From contig MCGO01000103.1 of assembly GCA_002104985.1 (NCBI GenBank), positions 62,001 through 126,000 on the forward strand: 64,000 nt of DNA, written 5' to 3'. The notes under the pieces were generated by a model. It searched no databases, had not been told where the DNA came from, and was given only the letters and a program-made list of their open reading frames with translations. A program made the translations under genes and the position numbers. This document shows, piece after piece, positions 33,957 to 44,371 of the stretch (position 1 is the stretch's first letter; each line of letters opens with the position of its first letter). Source of the stretch: Rhizoclosmatium globosum. Its lineage: Eukaryota > Chytridiomycota > Chytridiomycetes > Chytridiales > Chytriomycetaceae.

Positions 33957-34825
33957 TTTTGGGAGAGTTTTTTGGTGTTCGAAGAAATGAGCCACTTTTC
34001 ACTTTCCAGTTTCCGTGGAACCCAAATTCGGACACAGTGATACACAGATAAGATCTTCTACCATAAATACAAAGAGAGAGAGGAGAAAATGTTGAGCAGG
34101 GTCTTTTCGAGAACAACTGACACTGAGTTACAGATCCGAATTATTGATCAGCTACAAAGTACAGCACAATAATATAGAAATATGAAAGACACACGACTCG
34201 TTCAACTCGTTCAAATAAAAGCAGAAATGAAGGGTTGAATACACCAGCTTTGTTTCGTTGAGAGCAGTTCACCCAAAATACGCCATGGATGGAGGTTCGA
34301 ATGAATTGGTTGTTTCGATGGCTTTGTGGTCAAATAGAGAATCATCACTTGGAATTGAGAACTGATTTGAGTCACAGCCTAGTCGTTACAATCTCGAAGT
34401 GGTCCAACCTCTTTCGACAACCCAACTCTTCCAGTGGACAAGACTCACTACTGCGTTTTAAATTTGCTGTCAAGAATAGTCGCAAGTTGATTAGTATTCA
34501 CGGCATGTCACGACAGTCAATCTCCCAGTTAGGAACTTCTAGAATATTGCTGTCACGCGTGGATGTTTAAAGGAGGGCTAGTTGAAATAGACAGCGACAA
34601 TCAAGAATGGAGACAACATCTGCAGGCGCGGCTGATGATTAAGTGTCGATAAAGTTGGCAGAAGCATTAAGTTTGTTCATGCTTGAGGCAAACCGACGGT
34701 AAAGCCTTTTGCGAGGTCAAAGAAAAAGGATGTGCGGAATATTGTCATAGTCGGAGTGCGAAAGTAGTGGAGTGTGAATAAGCCAAGGCCGGCAAGAAAC
34801 AAGCCTTGAAGGAACCCAGATTCCG
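33957..34825. other. Arm II counterpart of 12704-13599
   Basis: It is nearly identical, except for a short deletion near 34680 (a 13-base stretch present at about 13430) and another of a few bases near 34880. No gene is called. Confidence 0.4.
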
Positions 34826-36490
34826 TTATTTCATTGCAGAATGCAAATGCAGTAGTATATGAGCCCCTTTTTTATTGACATATGGCATCTGTAAGTGGTT
34901 AATTGAGTAAAGGGGCCGAAAAAACAAACAACCACCAACCTCAACTCTCCAAATTCCTGTTCCAGTTTCACCCATAAGTTCTGTACGTGATTTAAAAATG
35001 TCGCGTACAACGACAGACCTGTACGTCATAAATTGAGGAAACAAGCGCAAAAAGAAAACCATCCACCACATCCATTTTCGGAACGTTGATTGCATCGACG
35101 TCCACTGCTTGAGTTTCTGATGAGGACTCCAACTCAAGCACCGTATCAACCGTTTCCGGCGCCACATCTACCTTCGCCTCTTCAACACCAGCAGCGACAA
35201 TCTTCTTCGTTTTCCACTTCTTCTTGCTTTTTGTCTTCTTTTCCCCTGCAGCCACTCCGACGTCAACACTTCCAATATCATTAACCTCTATCCCATAATC
35301 TGTCATCACCACTTCCCTCCTCCCCGTCACTTTCCACCAGCGTCGTAGCACTTTCAGTGTTTGCAACGGGTAGTAAACGACGCTAGGATAATCTTTTCAG
35401 CATTTGAAGCGGGTTTTGTGAACGACTGACAGGGATGAAATTGAGTCAACTGTTCCGTGAGAACGCGTTGAATATTTGCGCCAAGGTCTGCGACAGACGT
35501 CAATCGAATATGCGATAGATGCGAGGGTTTGATGTCTGAAAAGAATGATTGTTTGTGGAAGTAAGAAGAAATTGTATATGTAGATGTGTAGGTTGAGGTA
35601 AATGTCAAAATAGAAGTTCCAGTTGACACTGTTGATTTGATTGATCTGCTTGAGTTTGCGTGACAGTTGAAGTTGAAGACGCGAGACAGCCTCAGCCTGA
35701 AGAGGGCCTAGTTCCGAGCTCATAAACAGGCCGGTTTCGTTGCGTGGAGTAGTAGATGGCGGAGGGTCGGATATTCCAGCAACAAGAGAGGCGGATGTGG
35801 TTTAAGGTGGGTTTGGTGGGAATAAGGAAGAAGCGAACGAAGGCTTCCGCGGAATATTTGGCGGTAGAACCGACGACAAGTACGCTGGATCATCGTCCGA
35901 GTCCGAGGAGTCCGACGAGAAGGAAGACGAATCGTCCGTGTTGATTTCGCTTTCGATTCTCCGAGTCATGTTCCTGAGCAGCTGATCGAGGCGCGCGCCA
36001 GAAAGAGTTTCGTCAGCAACAAAAAGACGAAGTTTTACAGCGGGTGTTTGCACACCTTTTTCACAGGGTGTTGCTGCGTCAAAGTCGTCTGGTTTGTCTG
36101 GTTCGTGGATTGAATCGAGTTGTTCAGAGACTTGCTTGAGGGCCGCGAGGAAGATGGCGTCGAGGTTTTCGGTCTTTCTTTGCTGGTTGATAGTGTTGGT
36201 GCTGATGAGGGATTGGGGGAAGGGGAAGAGACAGCGACTCGGACGAAATGGACAATACTGCATCTCGCTGCTCACACCAAAAAGACCTTAAACTCTTCTC
36301 TACCAAAAAAATCGATTAAATAGGAATTAAAAACGCGAAATTGTTGAAATGAAAGCAAAACTGAAGGGTTGAATGCATCAGCTTTGTTTTGTTGACATGG
36401 AGAGTTGCCCACAAAGCCATCAATCAATCGATTCAGTCCATCCTCCATATACGTTGCATTTAAGAGAAATATGAATTGCGAGGTACTCAC
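34826..36490 (-). pseudogene. Multicopy gene family, copy d1
   Basis: It is nearly identical to copy b over 34826-36165: module, Lys-rich block KKTKSKKKWKTKK, DIKPSH block, SELGPL segment, acidic serine tract, SGARLDQLLRNMTRR and LKQVSEQLDSIH. From about 36165 it diverges (QRKTENLDAIFLAALKQ; NATYMEDGLNRLIDGFVG near 36440), continuing into a different copy. It is a recombinant. Confidence 0.5.
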
Positions 36491-36599
36491 TTTCTATAAC
36501 GATTTCACGATTTCGACTCGTGCGACGCCACGACTTGTGCGATATAAAACGTTTCTGATGATGCCGACGAAGACTTTGAAGATGAAGTTTTCTCTTGCT

Positions 36600-37553
36600 T
36601 TGCGATAACGCGTCAAATATTTGCGCTAAAGTCTGCGACAGACGTCAAGGGAATATGCGATAGATGCAAGGTTTTGATGGCTGGAACGGACGACTGTATG
36701 TTAAATAAGAAGAAGTTTTAGATGTAGAGGTGGACGTTGAGGTAATCGTAGAAGAAGAAGTTTCAGTAGTTGCTGTTGATTTGATTGGTTGAGCTTCTTG
36801 AGTTTGAGTGGGGGTTGCAGTTGAAGTAGCATGCGAGACAGCCCGAGAACAATGAGGGCCGAGTTCCGAACACATACACACGCCGGTTTTGTTGAGTGGA
36901 ATAGTAGAGAGTCGGGCATTGCTGCTGCATGAATGGTGGGTGCAGTTTGGGGTGGGTTTGTTGGGAATAACGAAGTAGCAAACGAAGGGTTCAACGGAAA
37001 CTGTGAAGAAAGCACTGACAACGAGTACTCTGGATCATTGTCCAAGAATTTATAGCAAATGTTTGGACAGCTTTTTCACGGGGTGTTGCTGCGTCAAAGT
37101 CGTCTGGTTTGTCTGGTTCGTGGATTGAATCAAGTTGTTCAGAGACTTGCTTGAGGGCCGCGAGGAAGAGGGCGTCAAGGTTTATCGTCTTTGGTGGTTG
37201 GTGGTGTTGGTGGTGTTGTTGAGGGATTGAGGGATTGAGGGAAGGGGAAGGGGCAGGGACCAGAGGGACCATGTTGATGACAAGGATGAAATGGGCGGGG
37301 GACGTGTGGCTGGCCGGCTCATATTCGGTAAAATTTAATATACAAAGAAATCGTCGCCTATCAAAAAATCGATTAGATACGAAGAATGTCGCGGAAAGCG
37401 AAAGTGTTGAAATGAAAGCAAAACTGAAGGGTTGAATGCACCAGCTTTGTTTTGTTGGCAAGGAGAGTTGCCCACAAAGCCATCAATCAACCGATTCAAG
37501 ACATCCTCCATATTCGTTGCATTTAAGGGAAATAGGGATTGCCGTGTGCTCAC
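36600..37553 (-). pseudogene. Multicopy gene family, copy d2
   Basis: It has its own DIKPSH-like region near 36650, a Thr-rich tail (TSTATPTQTQEAQ), STKPACVCV and PLNPSFATSLFPTNPP segments, then LDALFLAALKQVSEQLDSIH and NATNMEDVLNRLIDGFVG identical to copy b. A deletion removes the RLDQLL and serine-tract region and shifts the frame. It lies within about 1,015 bp that arm II has in excess of arm I. Confidence 0.5.
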
Positions 37554-37653
37554 ATTCTATAACGGTTTCACAATTTCGAGTTGTGCGACGCCAACAGAGA
37601 GAGCTTTCAAGTATTTAATCCTGGAACAAGGCGACTTTGCCCGACTTAAAAGC

Positions 37654-38420
37654 TTATGATATTGGTACATTGGAGCTTCGCGTAACGATAGAAGAAAGGA
37701 GGAAGAAGAATTGTAGAGTACTAGAGAGAGAAGCACTGAAGAGGGGCAATTGGCATGCTGGAGAGGGGTATCTTATATATGGCCAGTTTCGAAATGTAGA
37801 ACACAATTGATATTGGATTTGAGTCACAGGGAATAGACCATGGTGGATTGTTGAGGGTGGATTCAATGTCCACATAACCTCTTCATTCTCTTGCTGTTGG
37901 AACGAAAGCTCAGCGAATGCGTCACGAGGAATAAACGGCGGATTTGTTCGGGGTAGATTCAAAAGGCTTTCTTCTCTCACTGTTGGAACGAAGGCTCAGT
38001 AATCTTGTCTTTCCCAGCGTGTCTCACTCACCACTGCGTCGAATTCGTACAATCCGTGGGTGATTGTGTTATGGTTGTCACGTAGTCTTTGATTCGATAA
38101 TACGGCAACTCGGGATTCTTCTAAGGAGTGGAAGTATTGGTTAGACAGGTGTGTGAGGAGATACTCCGAGAGAGGAGGGGAGCTCAGAGTGCTTTGCATC
38201 AGTACCCTTTCAGAGTGCCAGACACGAGACGAGTTCTCCAGTCAAGAGATCTTTTCTAAGAAGCACGGACGAACGGAATATGGTTACCTCTTCTCTCTCG
38301 AATTGTGTTTGACAGCCAGATTGCACACGACCAAGGAGGGCATTGGTTCGAAGGGACTTGCTGAATTCACATTGGCGGTAAGAACGTATGTCCGTGGTGG
38401 GTTGTGAAGGTGGTGGCAGT
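37654..38420. repeat. Arm II copy of the three-arm segment
   Basis: It corresponds to 15425-16160 and 57720-58440. The plus-strand translation (SERGGELRVLCIST) is almost the same as at 58180 and differs clearly from arm I (RERRGKLKVLCISI), so this part of arm II groups with the third arm. Confidence 0.65.
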
Positions 38421-39880
38421 TGGGACAGGGTGGATGGAGTGTACTTTGCTATTTATTTATTGTTTCCATCAACTGTTCAAAGAAGTCTCAACGTGAGATG
38501 CAGCACTCGCTCGAAAGGATGTAATGGAAATGATGTGCTGTCCCCTTCTTTCATCCTTCAATTATCTCTGACGTTTAATTTAATCTGTTATACTTCTCGA
38601 CGTGCAGCCACAATTTATCGAATACACATTACTCATTCGTTTAATTTCATTGAAACACGATGCATACGTTTTATTTCTTTTGAGGAATATTCGCGAATCA
38701 ATCGAATGAAAGGGAAGAAAGAAAACCTCGGACACGACACCACTCACCCTCGCGAAACCACCAGCCAAACTACACCCACCAGAGATACAGCACCAATTAC
38801 TATACTAAAATGCATTCAGCCAGTTCGAGGACACGGACACGTGAGTCCTCCTTCATTCGCATCCAGTCATCTTCCCACAACTATCTCATTCCGCGATTCC
38901 TAACCCTCCTTTCACTGCGTTCTACTCACTTATATCAACGCATATGCATACATATGCTACAGCCAACCACACCATCTCCTTGAACTGAAGTTCCAACGAC
39001 ATTCGCTCAGCCACTCGATCAACCCAACTCTCATCCAGCCGCATTCCACAGAGTCAAAACGCACTACACTCATCAATTAAAGCTAGGAAGTTTCCAGTGA
39101 ATACTGAGCGTTTTACGGAATAATCGCATGACCGCCATCTTTCAGTCACCTTTTACACCACCCGTTCTCCATGAAACGTTGAGGAATTTGATTGTATCAG
39201 CGGTCTGGCATTCTCCTTCATTCCTCCTCCAACTCCATTTATGCCCAACCTCCGCAGCGGCGTAACAATAAGGTCGGAACTCTCACACCCCATTCAAATA
39301 CAAAAGGACTCGTCGCCAGCATCTTGAATCTGATTCAACATCACCCTTGTCACGCCACTCAATCCGTCAGTCGTTTACAGACCCTTCAACGTCTGCTGCA
39401 TCTTACCAGTAAAAACTTTGCAGACCAACGGCGTCGTCGAGCCGCAGTATTGTACATTAACTTTTCACATTTCACAGAGTGATTGGAATTTCTTGTATAA
39501 TCGAGGAACTCAGAATCCAACGACATTGATTTCGAATACTTCAACGAGCACACGATGCTAGTGATTTACGCAACCATTCCGACATTGAACGTGTCAGAGC
39601 TCGTAAGGTTTCAAGGACTAGCTCGGACGATTGTTTTTCTGTGGGATTAAGTGCAACGTAAGTTTAACAATTTCTGGAAACCTTGAATCAAGAAGTCAAT
39701 AACTCCTGTTCTGACAGTCTTATCTGAGCGCAATCGCATTCGCATCCTCATACAAGTATTTTCCATTCAGTGTGCAATGAGTAGACGACGCAAATGTTCT
39801 CCAGTGGGTTCAGATACGGGAGCTTCTGTGATTTCTCGGCAGTGTTGGATTTGAGGTCGTGAATGAATAGTTCCCAGCAC
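38421..39880. other. Duplicated region without clear gene
   Basis: 38500-39140 resembles 16250-16880 and 59270-59760. 39670-39900 is a close match to 49750-49990 (aatcaagaagtcaataactcc). A plus-strand frame at 39192-39482 is open but has no motif. Confidence 0.4.
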
Positions 39881-40244
39881 CGAGTTCAAAAGATTTAAAT
39901 GAAGGTGAGTTCCATGGTGGCTTCAATAACCGTTTTCTTGCTGTTGTGTTGGAGAGGATCGAGGGTCACTTCGCTTGATCTTGAGAAGTATATTCCATTA
40001 AGCTCGAGGGACTGAGTGACGTGAGTCCTTTTTTGTTCAAGATGTGCATCTGATCTTGAATAACGTTGGAGCATACCATTGAATGTGGTCAAGTTGAAGA
40101 CTGCCAAATACACTTTCGCCGAGTTAAAGCCGCCATCCAAAGCTCTATACGTGAATGAAATCAATGGAAACGCAGCTGGAGAGCAACTGCTATTCATACA
40201 CTTGGAGCTACTTCGACACTCAGCATCTGTCAACATCAGTTTTG

Positions 40245-40611
40245 ATGGCCACCAACCTGTCGAATGTGCCAAAGAAACGAGCCGCATCTCCTTTGAAACT
40301 GTCCATCAATCCGTCAGACCTCAGCGTATGTACATGGAAGGAGTGGTATGGACTGGATGAAAATTTGAAATCGGAGATGACGAAAGCCAATCAAGTCCTT
40401 CATCACCAGCATAAATCAATTGCATTAAAAATATTTGGAGAAATAATGATTGTGAGTTTTTTTGACTTTTCTTCCTATTTCCTCTTTTAAATTTTTTCTC
40501 TCTCCTCCTATCTGCTTTGTTGACGTCAAATTCCCCCCTTCATAGAACAACCCAAAAGCGTCTTTTGCTGTATATTCAGCCTACATGATGTACTACGACG
40601 TTTGGAGCTGA
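40245..40611 (+). CDS. J-type gene, intact copy, 90 residues
   Basis: Exon 1 (40245-40451) starts MATNLSNVPKKRAASPLKL and ends ALKIFGEIMI. A 94-bp intron (40452-40545, GTGAGT...TTCATAG) with a long pyrimidine tract joins in phase 0 to NNPKASFAVYSAYMMYY and TGA at 40609-40611. The middle is a Lys/Glu/Gln-rich helix (ENLKSEMTKANQVLHHQHKS). The basic N-terminus and helical core could be a small DNA-binding protein, but I recognise no family. The frame also extends upstream to 40155. Copies at 23.2 and 50.5 kb are broken. Confidence 0.45.
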
Positions 40612-40612
40612 A

Positions 40613-40923
40613 CATAATCGATAAATGTGAATACATCGGCTTAAAGAGGTAAGACATCATTGTCTAACACAAAACATAGACACGATTCTGAAACAAACAA
40701 TGAGGAATTTACTGCTTATACACAAGAATCTCAAAATTGCATCCATATTGCATTCATATTGGTTTTGCGTCTGACGTTCACCCAGAAAATGGTACAAGCC
40801 TCAGAACAAGACCCAAAAATGTCCCATCTGCAATTCAAATCACTGTTCCACACTTCTCAACCCCAGAATCTTTCTTATCAATGGAGTAGCAACGCGTATG
40901 AAGGTTGTATCAGCCCAATGTAA
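40613..40923 (+). pseudogene. K-type gene, start codon lost
   Basis: It has the same exon 1 as other K genes (IIDKCEYIGLKR), but the ATG position is ATA. A GTAAGA...CATAG intron joins to HDSETNNEEFTAYTQES and IHIAFILVLRL, ending at TAA 40921-40923. It is probably untranslated unless another start is used. Confidence 0.4.
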
Positions 40924-41018
40924 TGGATAATTGCGAATACATTCATCTGCGGAAGTGAGTCATTCTTTGTTCCTGAATTGTTGTCGTGAGCACTTTCTCA
41001 GAGACCGTCTCGCGTTCT
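40923..41018 (+). pseudogene. K-type first exon, isolated
   Basis: An ATG overlapping the previous stop (ATGTAATGG) begins MDNCEYIHLRK, followed by a GTGAGT...TCTCAG intron (40955-41001), after which the frame closes in six codons. It resembles the 17974 gene. Confidence 0.4.
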
Positions 41019-41396
41019 AACAAGTACAATGGATACTTTTACGTTCCGGCTCCAAACGGCTTCAAAGTAAGCATGTTTAGTTGTTTTTGAACGATCTCGA
41101 TGTTGAGTCTACCCAACACGTCCAACAACAACCCATTGACCACCAAATCCAGACCACAATCCGTCGCAACAGCAACCGCCAAGAAGAAGCAGGTCGCGCT
41201 GTCATTGACGTTCGAATCGTCCTCGAACAATCCATTTTTGGGTACTAAGGTTCCAACAAATCTAATTCTGTACAGCATATGCCATCCATCCGCTTAAATA
41301 AACTTCAATTAGTCCAAAGTGTTTATGCTTGCTCCTTTTTAAAATGGAGAAATATAACTTATAACATTCTGAAAGCTGGAAAAACAACTGCTCCAT

Positions 41397-41437
41397 CACA
41401 CACACACACACACACACACACAACAACAACAACAACA
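41397..41437 (+). repeat. (CA)13 followed by (CAA)n microsatellite in the 5' leader
   Basis: A CA-dinucleotide run at 41397-41422 passes into a CAA run that ends directly at the ATG at 41438. Confidence 0.95.
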
Positions 41438-42334
41438 ATGAATTATCAGCCGTATTCAAGCGCAAACATCCCTGCAGATAAACTGACATTCGGAGATCTG
41501 ATAGATGCTGCCCTTTTGTCATCCCAGAAAGAGATGCATTCTCTGTCTCAAGTTGGAGCTACATTGGAATTCAAGGGCCACTCGAATCTACGCCAGCTCA
41601 GTAAACAGTATACCACTGAACTTGCTGCTGCAAATGTCCTTGAGTACTTTGAGCATTCGGAAATCACGCATGCCATGCTTATCTTTCAGAAGATTGTCCG
41701 TGTTGTTCCACATGCTCTTGTTGCAACAGCTACTGGCCTACTGAGTAATAATCGGAAGTAAGTTTGCATTTAAACATAGAATTTCAATAACCTGTTCTTC
41801 AGTTTTACATATCTCGAGTTTCCAACAGTCAAACAAGCAGAAGAAGTCATGCAGTCCATCTTGCACTCAGACCTTTGTAGAACTGAGAAAACGTTTGAAA
41901 TGCCAATGCCTGGTGGCTATACACCAATTGCCATTTTTATGACGGTTAATGACGAGACAAGGCCAGCTAACAGCACAGGTATAATTGTTGCTTTTTTGTA
42001 TATCCCTGTATTGCTTACATGTAATATTTCTTAAGGACTTACACTCAAGACAAAGTTGTTTGGCCCAACGCGTCAAAATGGCGATACCAGAGTGATTCTC
42101 TTGTCCAACAAAAACAATCATGCCAGTCCATCTATTGAATATCCACATGACTTGGGAACGTTTGATGCTGAAAATAAAGCTCCAGGGAAGAGGCATAAGC
42201 GGAAGAATGTTTCTGGAGGACACACCACTGCTCCTCCTCCAACCCCACGTAAAAAACAGCAATACTCAACGGCAAAGAACATTGCACAGGCATCCTCTCC
42301 AAAGTCTCCCACCCCACAAACTTCACAGAAGTAA
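41438..42334 (+). CDS. Three-exon gene of unknown function, 264 residues
   Basis: Exons 41438-41757, 41803-41978 and 42036-42334 join in frame across introns of 45 and 57 bp (GTAAGT...TTCAG, GTATAA...TTAAG). The protein starts MNYQPYSSANIPADKL. The central part is mixed alpha/beta (YLEFPTVKQAEEVMQSIL, GGYTPIAIFMTV) and could be a diverged RRM-like fold; this is a guess. The C-terminal 80 residues are basic and Pro/Ser/Thr-rich (GKRHKRKNVSG, PPPTPRKKQQ), like a nuclear tail. An AATAAA lies near 42434. It is single copy in the window, unlike its surroundings. Confidence 0.7.
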
Positions 42335-42459
42335 AAGTTTTTACACTTGGCTCCTTGCTTTTGAAGGCGTTCTCTCCTTTGTCATTTCTTTGCCATTTTA
42401 TGTTTATTGGATGGATTCCTGTCGCACTCATAATAAATATATTTATGAAAGCTGATTTG

Positions 42460-43070
42460 CCTCAAATTAAACGTAATACATTCTATCGGTACTGACTGAA
42501 GTTGATTGGAGGCATGGCGACTGCTCCTGTATTATTCCGCCTGACAATTCGGATGTGAAGAAAGACGGCCAATCAGATTGCGCGTGGAGATGGCGTGACA
42601 AGATTTCTTTCTGTTGGGAAAAAAGGCAAGAATTGTCACCTTTTTCTGATAAATAGCAGGGGCTCCCCTCTTTCCCTCCAACACTTCCTCACTTCAAACA
42701 GCAGCTCTCTCCTCAGGGTCATCAACCTTCAAGATCCGCCACTGCATCAACTAAACCGGAATCGATCGCAGCAGAAGGAACAGACTGTGGTCAGCTCCCG
42801 CCATTGCAGTCCCCAATACACAATTCACATGGGGACTTGCCTCCAGGGTACTGAATCTCGTCACGGGGCTTGCCCACTTAACGCTTGATGATGGTGGACA
42901 GATACGCTGAGTGGGGTTGGGTGAACGAACAACTCAGCCTCGGCTGATCGACTTCTTCTCCATCCCTTAACTCGACCACGGTCTCTTCAGTTTTCAGTTT
43001 GGGCGGCGGATTAGTTTGGGATGGACGCGTTCTTCAGGTAGACGCCTTTATTATCTATGACAATACTGCT
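42460..43070. other. Intergenic, no confident gene
   Basis: A TATA-like gataaata near 42650 is followed by a CT-rich stretch resembling a 5' leader. A 97-codon frame at 42595-42888 has no motif. Confidence 0.35.
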
Positions 43071-43340
43071 TTTGTATACAACAGAAACCTTCATTGACTG
43101 AACTCAACCTCAAGTCACCAACATCTTTCTGTATTTGCAACTTTGGGCAATGAATAATAAAAGATATTTGACTTTCAATTATTTATTTAATGTAGTGAAG
43201 TCAATGGAATGAAATATCAAGTGACATGCAATCAATCAATTGGAAAACAATTGCGCTCAATTTCAATCAGCACACAACCTCCCAATTTCACCGTTCACTG
43301 CCGCTCATACTAACTAAGTTGGAGAACTTCATTGTATTGG
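43070..43340. repeat. Dispersed repeat, copy of 4.77-5.01 kb
   Basis: It is a close match, including the AATAAA-containing stretch and the block around aactaagttggagaac. It is again followed by the module array. Confidence 0.75.
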
Positions 43341-44370
43341 TTGATGAAAACCGCCTTTGAAGCAAAAAGAAAACTCCGCTGACGCACTACACAACAAGAG
43401 GCCTGTAAGTCGTATTTAGAGCAAATGCGCGTGAAAAAGCAAACCACTCACCAATGTCTATTTTCTGAATTCTGTTCTAACTTCACCAATGAGCTGAGTA
43501 CAATATTGAATGTTACGAAACGTAAGGAGAGAGCTGTAAATCGTCGAATAAAAGTGAACCACTCACCAACACCAACACTTTCCGTTCCAGCTTCGTCTAT
43601 GACTATGAGACGCTATTAAATGATGTTCAGTACCACGAGGGTCCTGTATGTCATATTTAGAGCAAATGCGCGTGGAAATGAAAATCCAAACCCCTTACCG
43701 GCTCCAACTCACGTAAGTAATAACTTGAATAAATGCGAGGGAATAAGCAAATCACCCACCAGCTCATTTTCTGACTCCCAGTTTCTACTGCGGCTATGAG
43801 TTCTGCAGGTTGCTGAATGACGTTGCGTACAACGAGGGACCTGTTAGTTGTAAATTCAATAAACCCAGTCGAAACAGCGAACCAACATACCAACTCCAAC
43901 TCTCGGAATCCCCGTCCCAACTCCGCCAATGAGTTTGGTATGTTAATAAACAAAGCTACGCTCAACGAAAGGCCTGTAAGTTGAAAATTGAGTAAAAGTC
44001 GCCTAAAAAGCAAACCACCACCAACTTCGCTTTCCAGCTTCCCGTCCCAACTCCGCCCATGAGTTTGATACGCTATTTAATGATACTTCGCGTAAGGAAA
44101 ACCCTGTAAGTCGTAAATTGAGTAAACGCGCCCGAAAAAGCAAACCAACTCACCAACCTCAACTCTCCAACCCCCTGTTCCAACATTAGCTATGACTTCA
44201 GTATGTTAATTAATAATACTACTACGGGTAAGGAGAGACCTGTAAATCGCAAATTGAGGAAACGCGAGCGAATAAGTAAATCAGCAAATCACACACCACC
44301 TTCACTTTACAACTCCACGTCCCAACTCTACCTATGAGTTCGGTACGTTAGTCACTATCTCTCGTAACAT
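43340..44370 (-). repeat. Array of about 8 exon/intron-like modules
   Basis: The period and borders match 24340-25440. The best preserved unit is exactly 83 bp between TTACAG and GTATGT and reads LSLSVALFINIPNSLAELGR. Another reads SLVVRNVIQQPAELIAAVET. It follows family copy e. Confidence 0.75.
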
Positions 44371-44371
44371 T

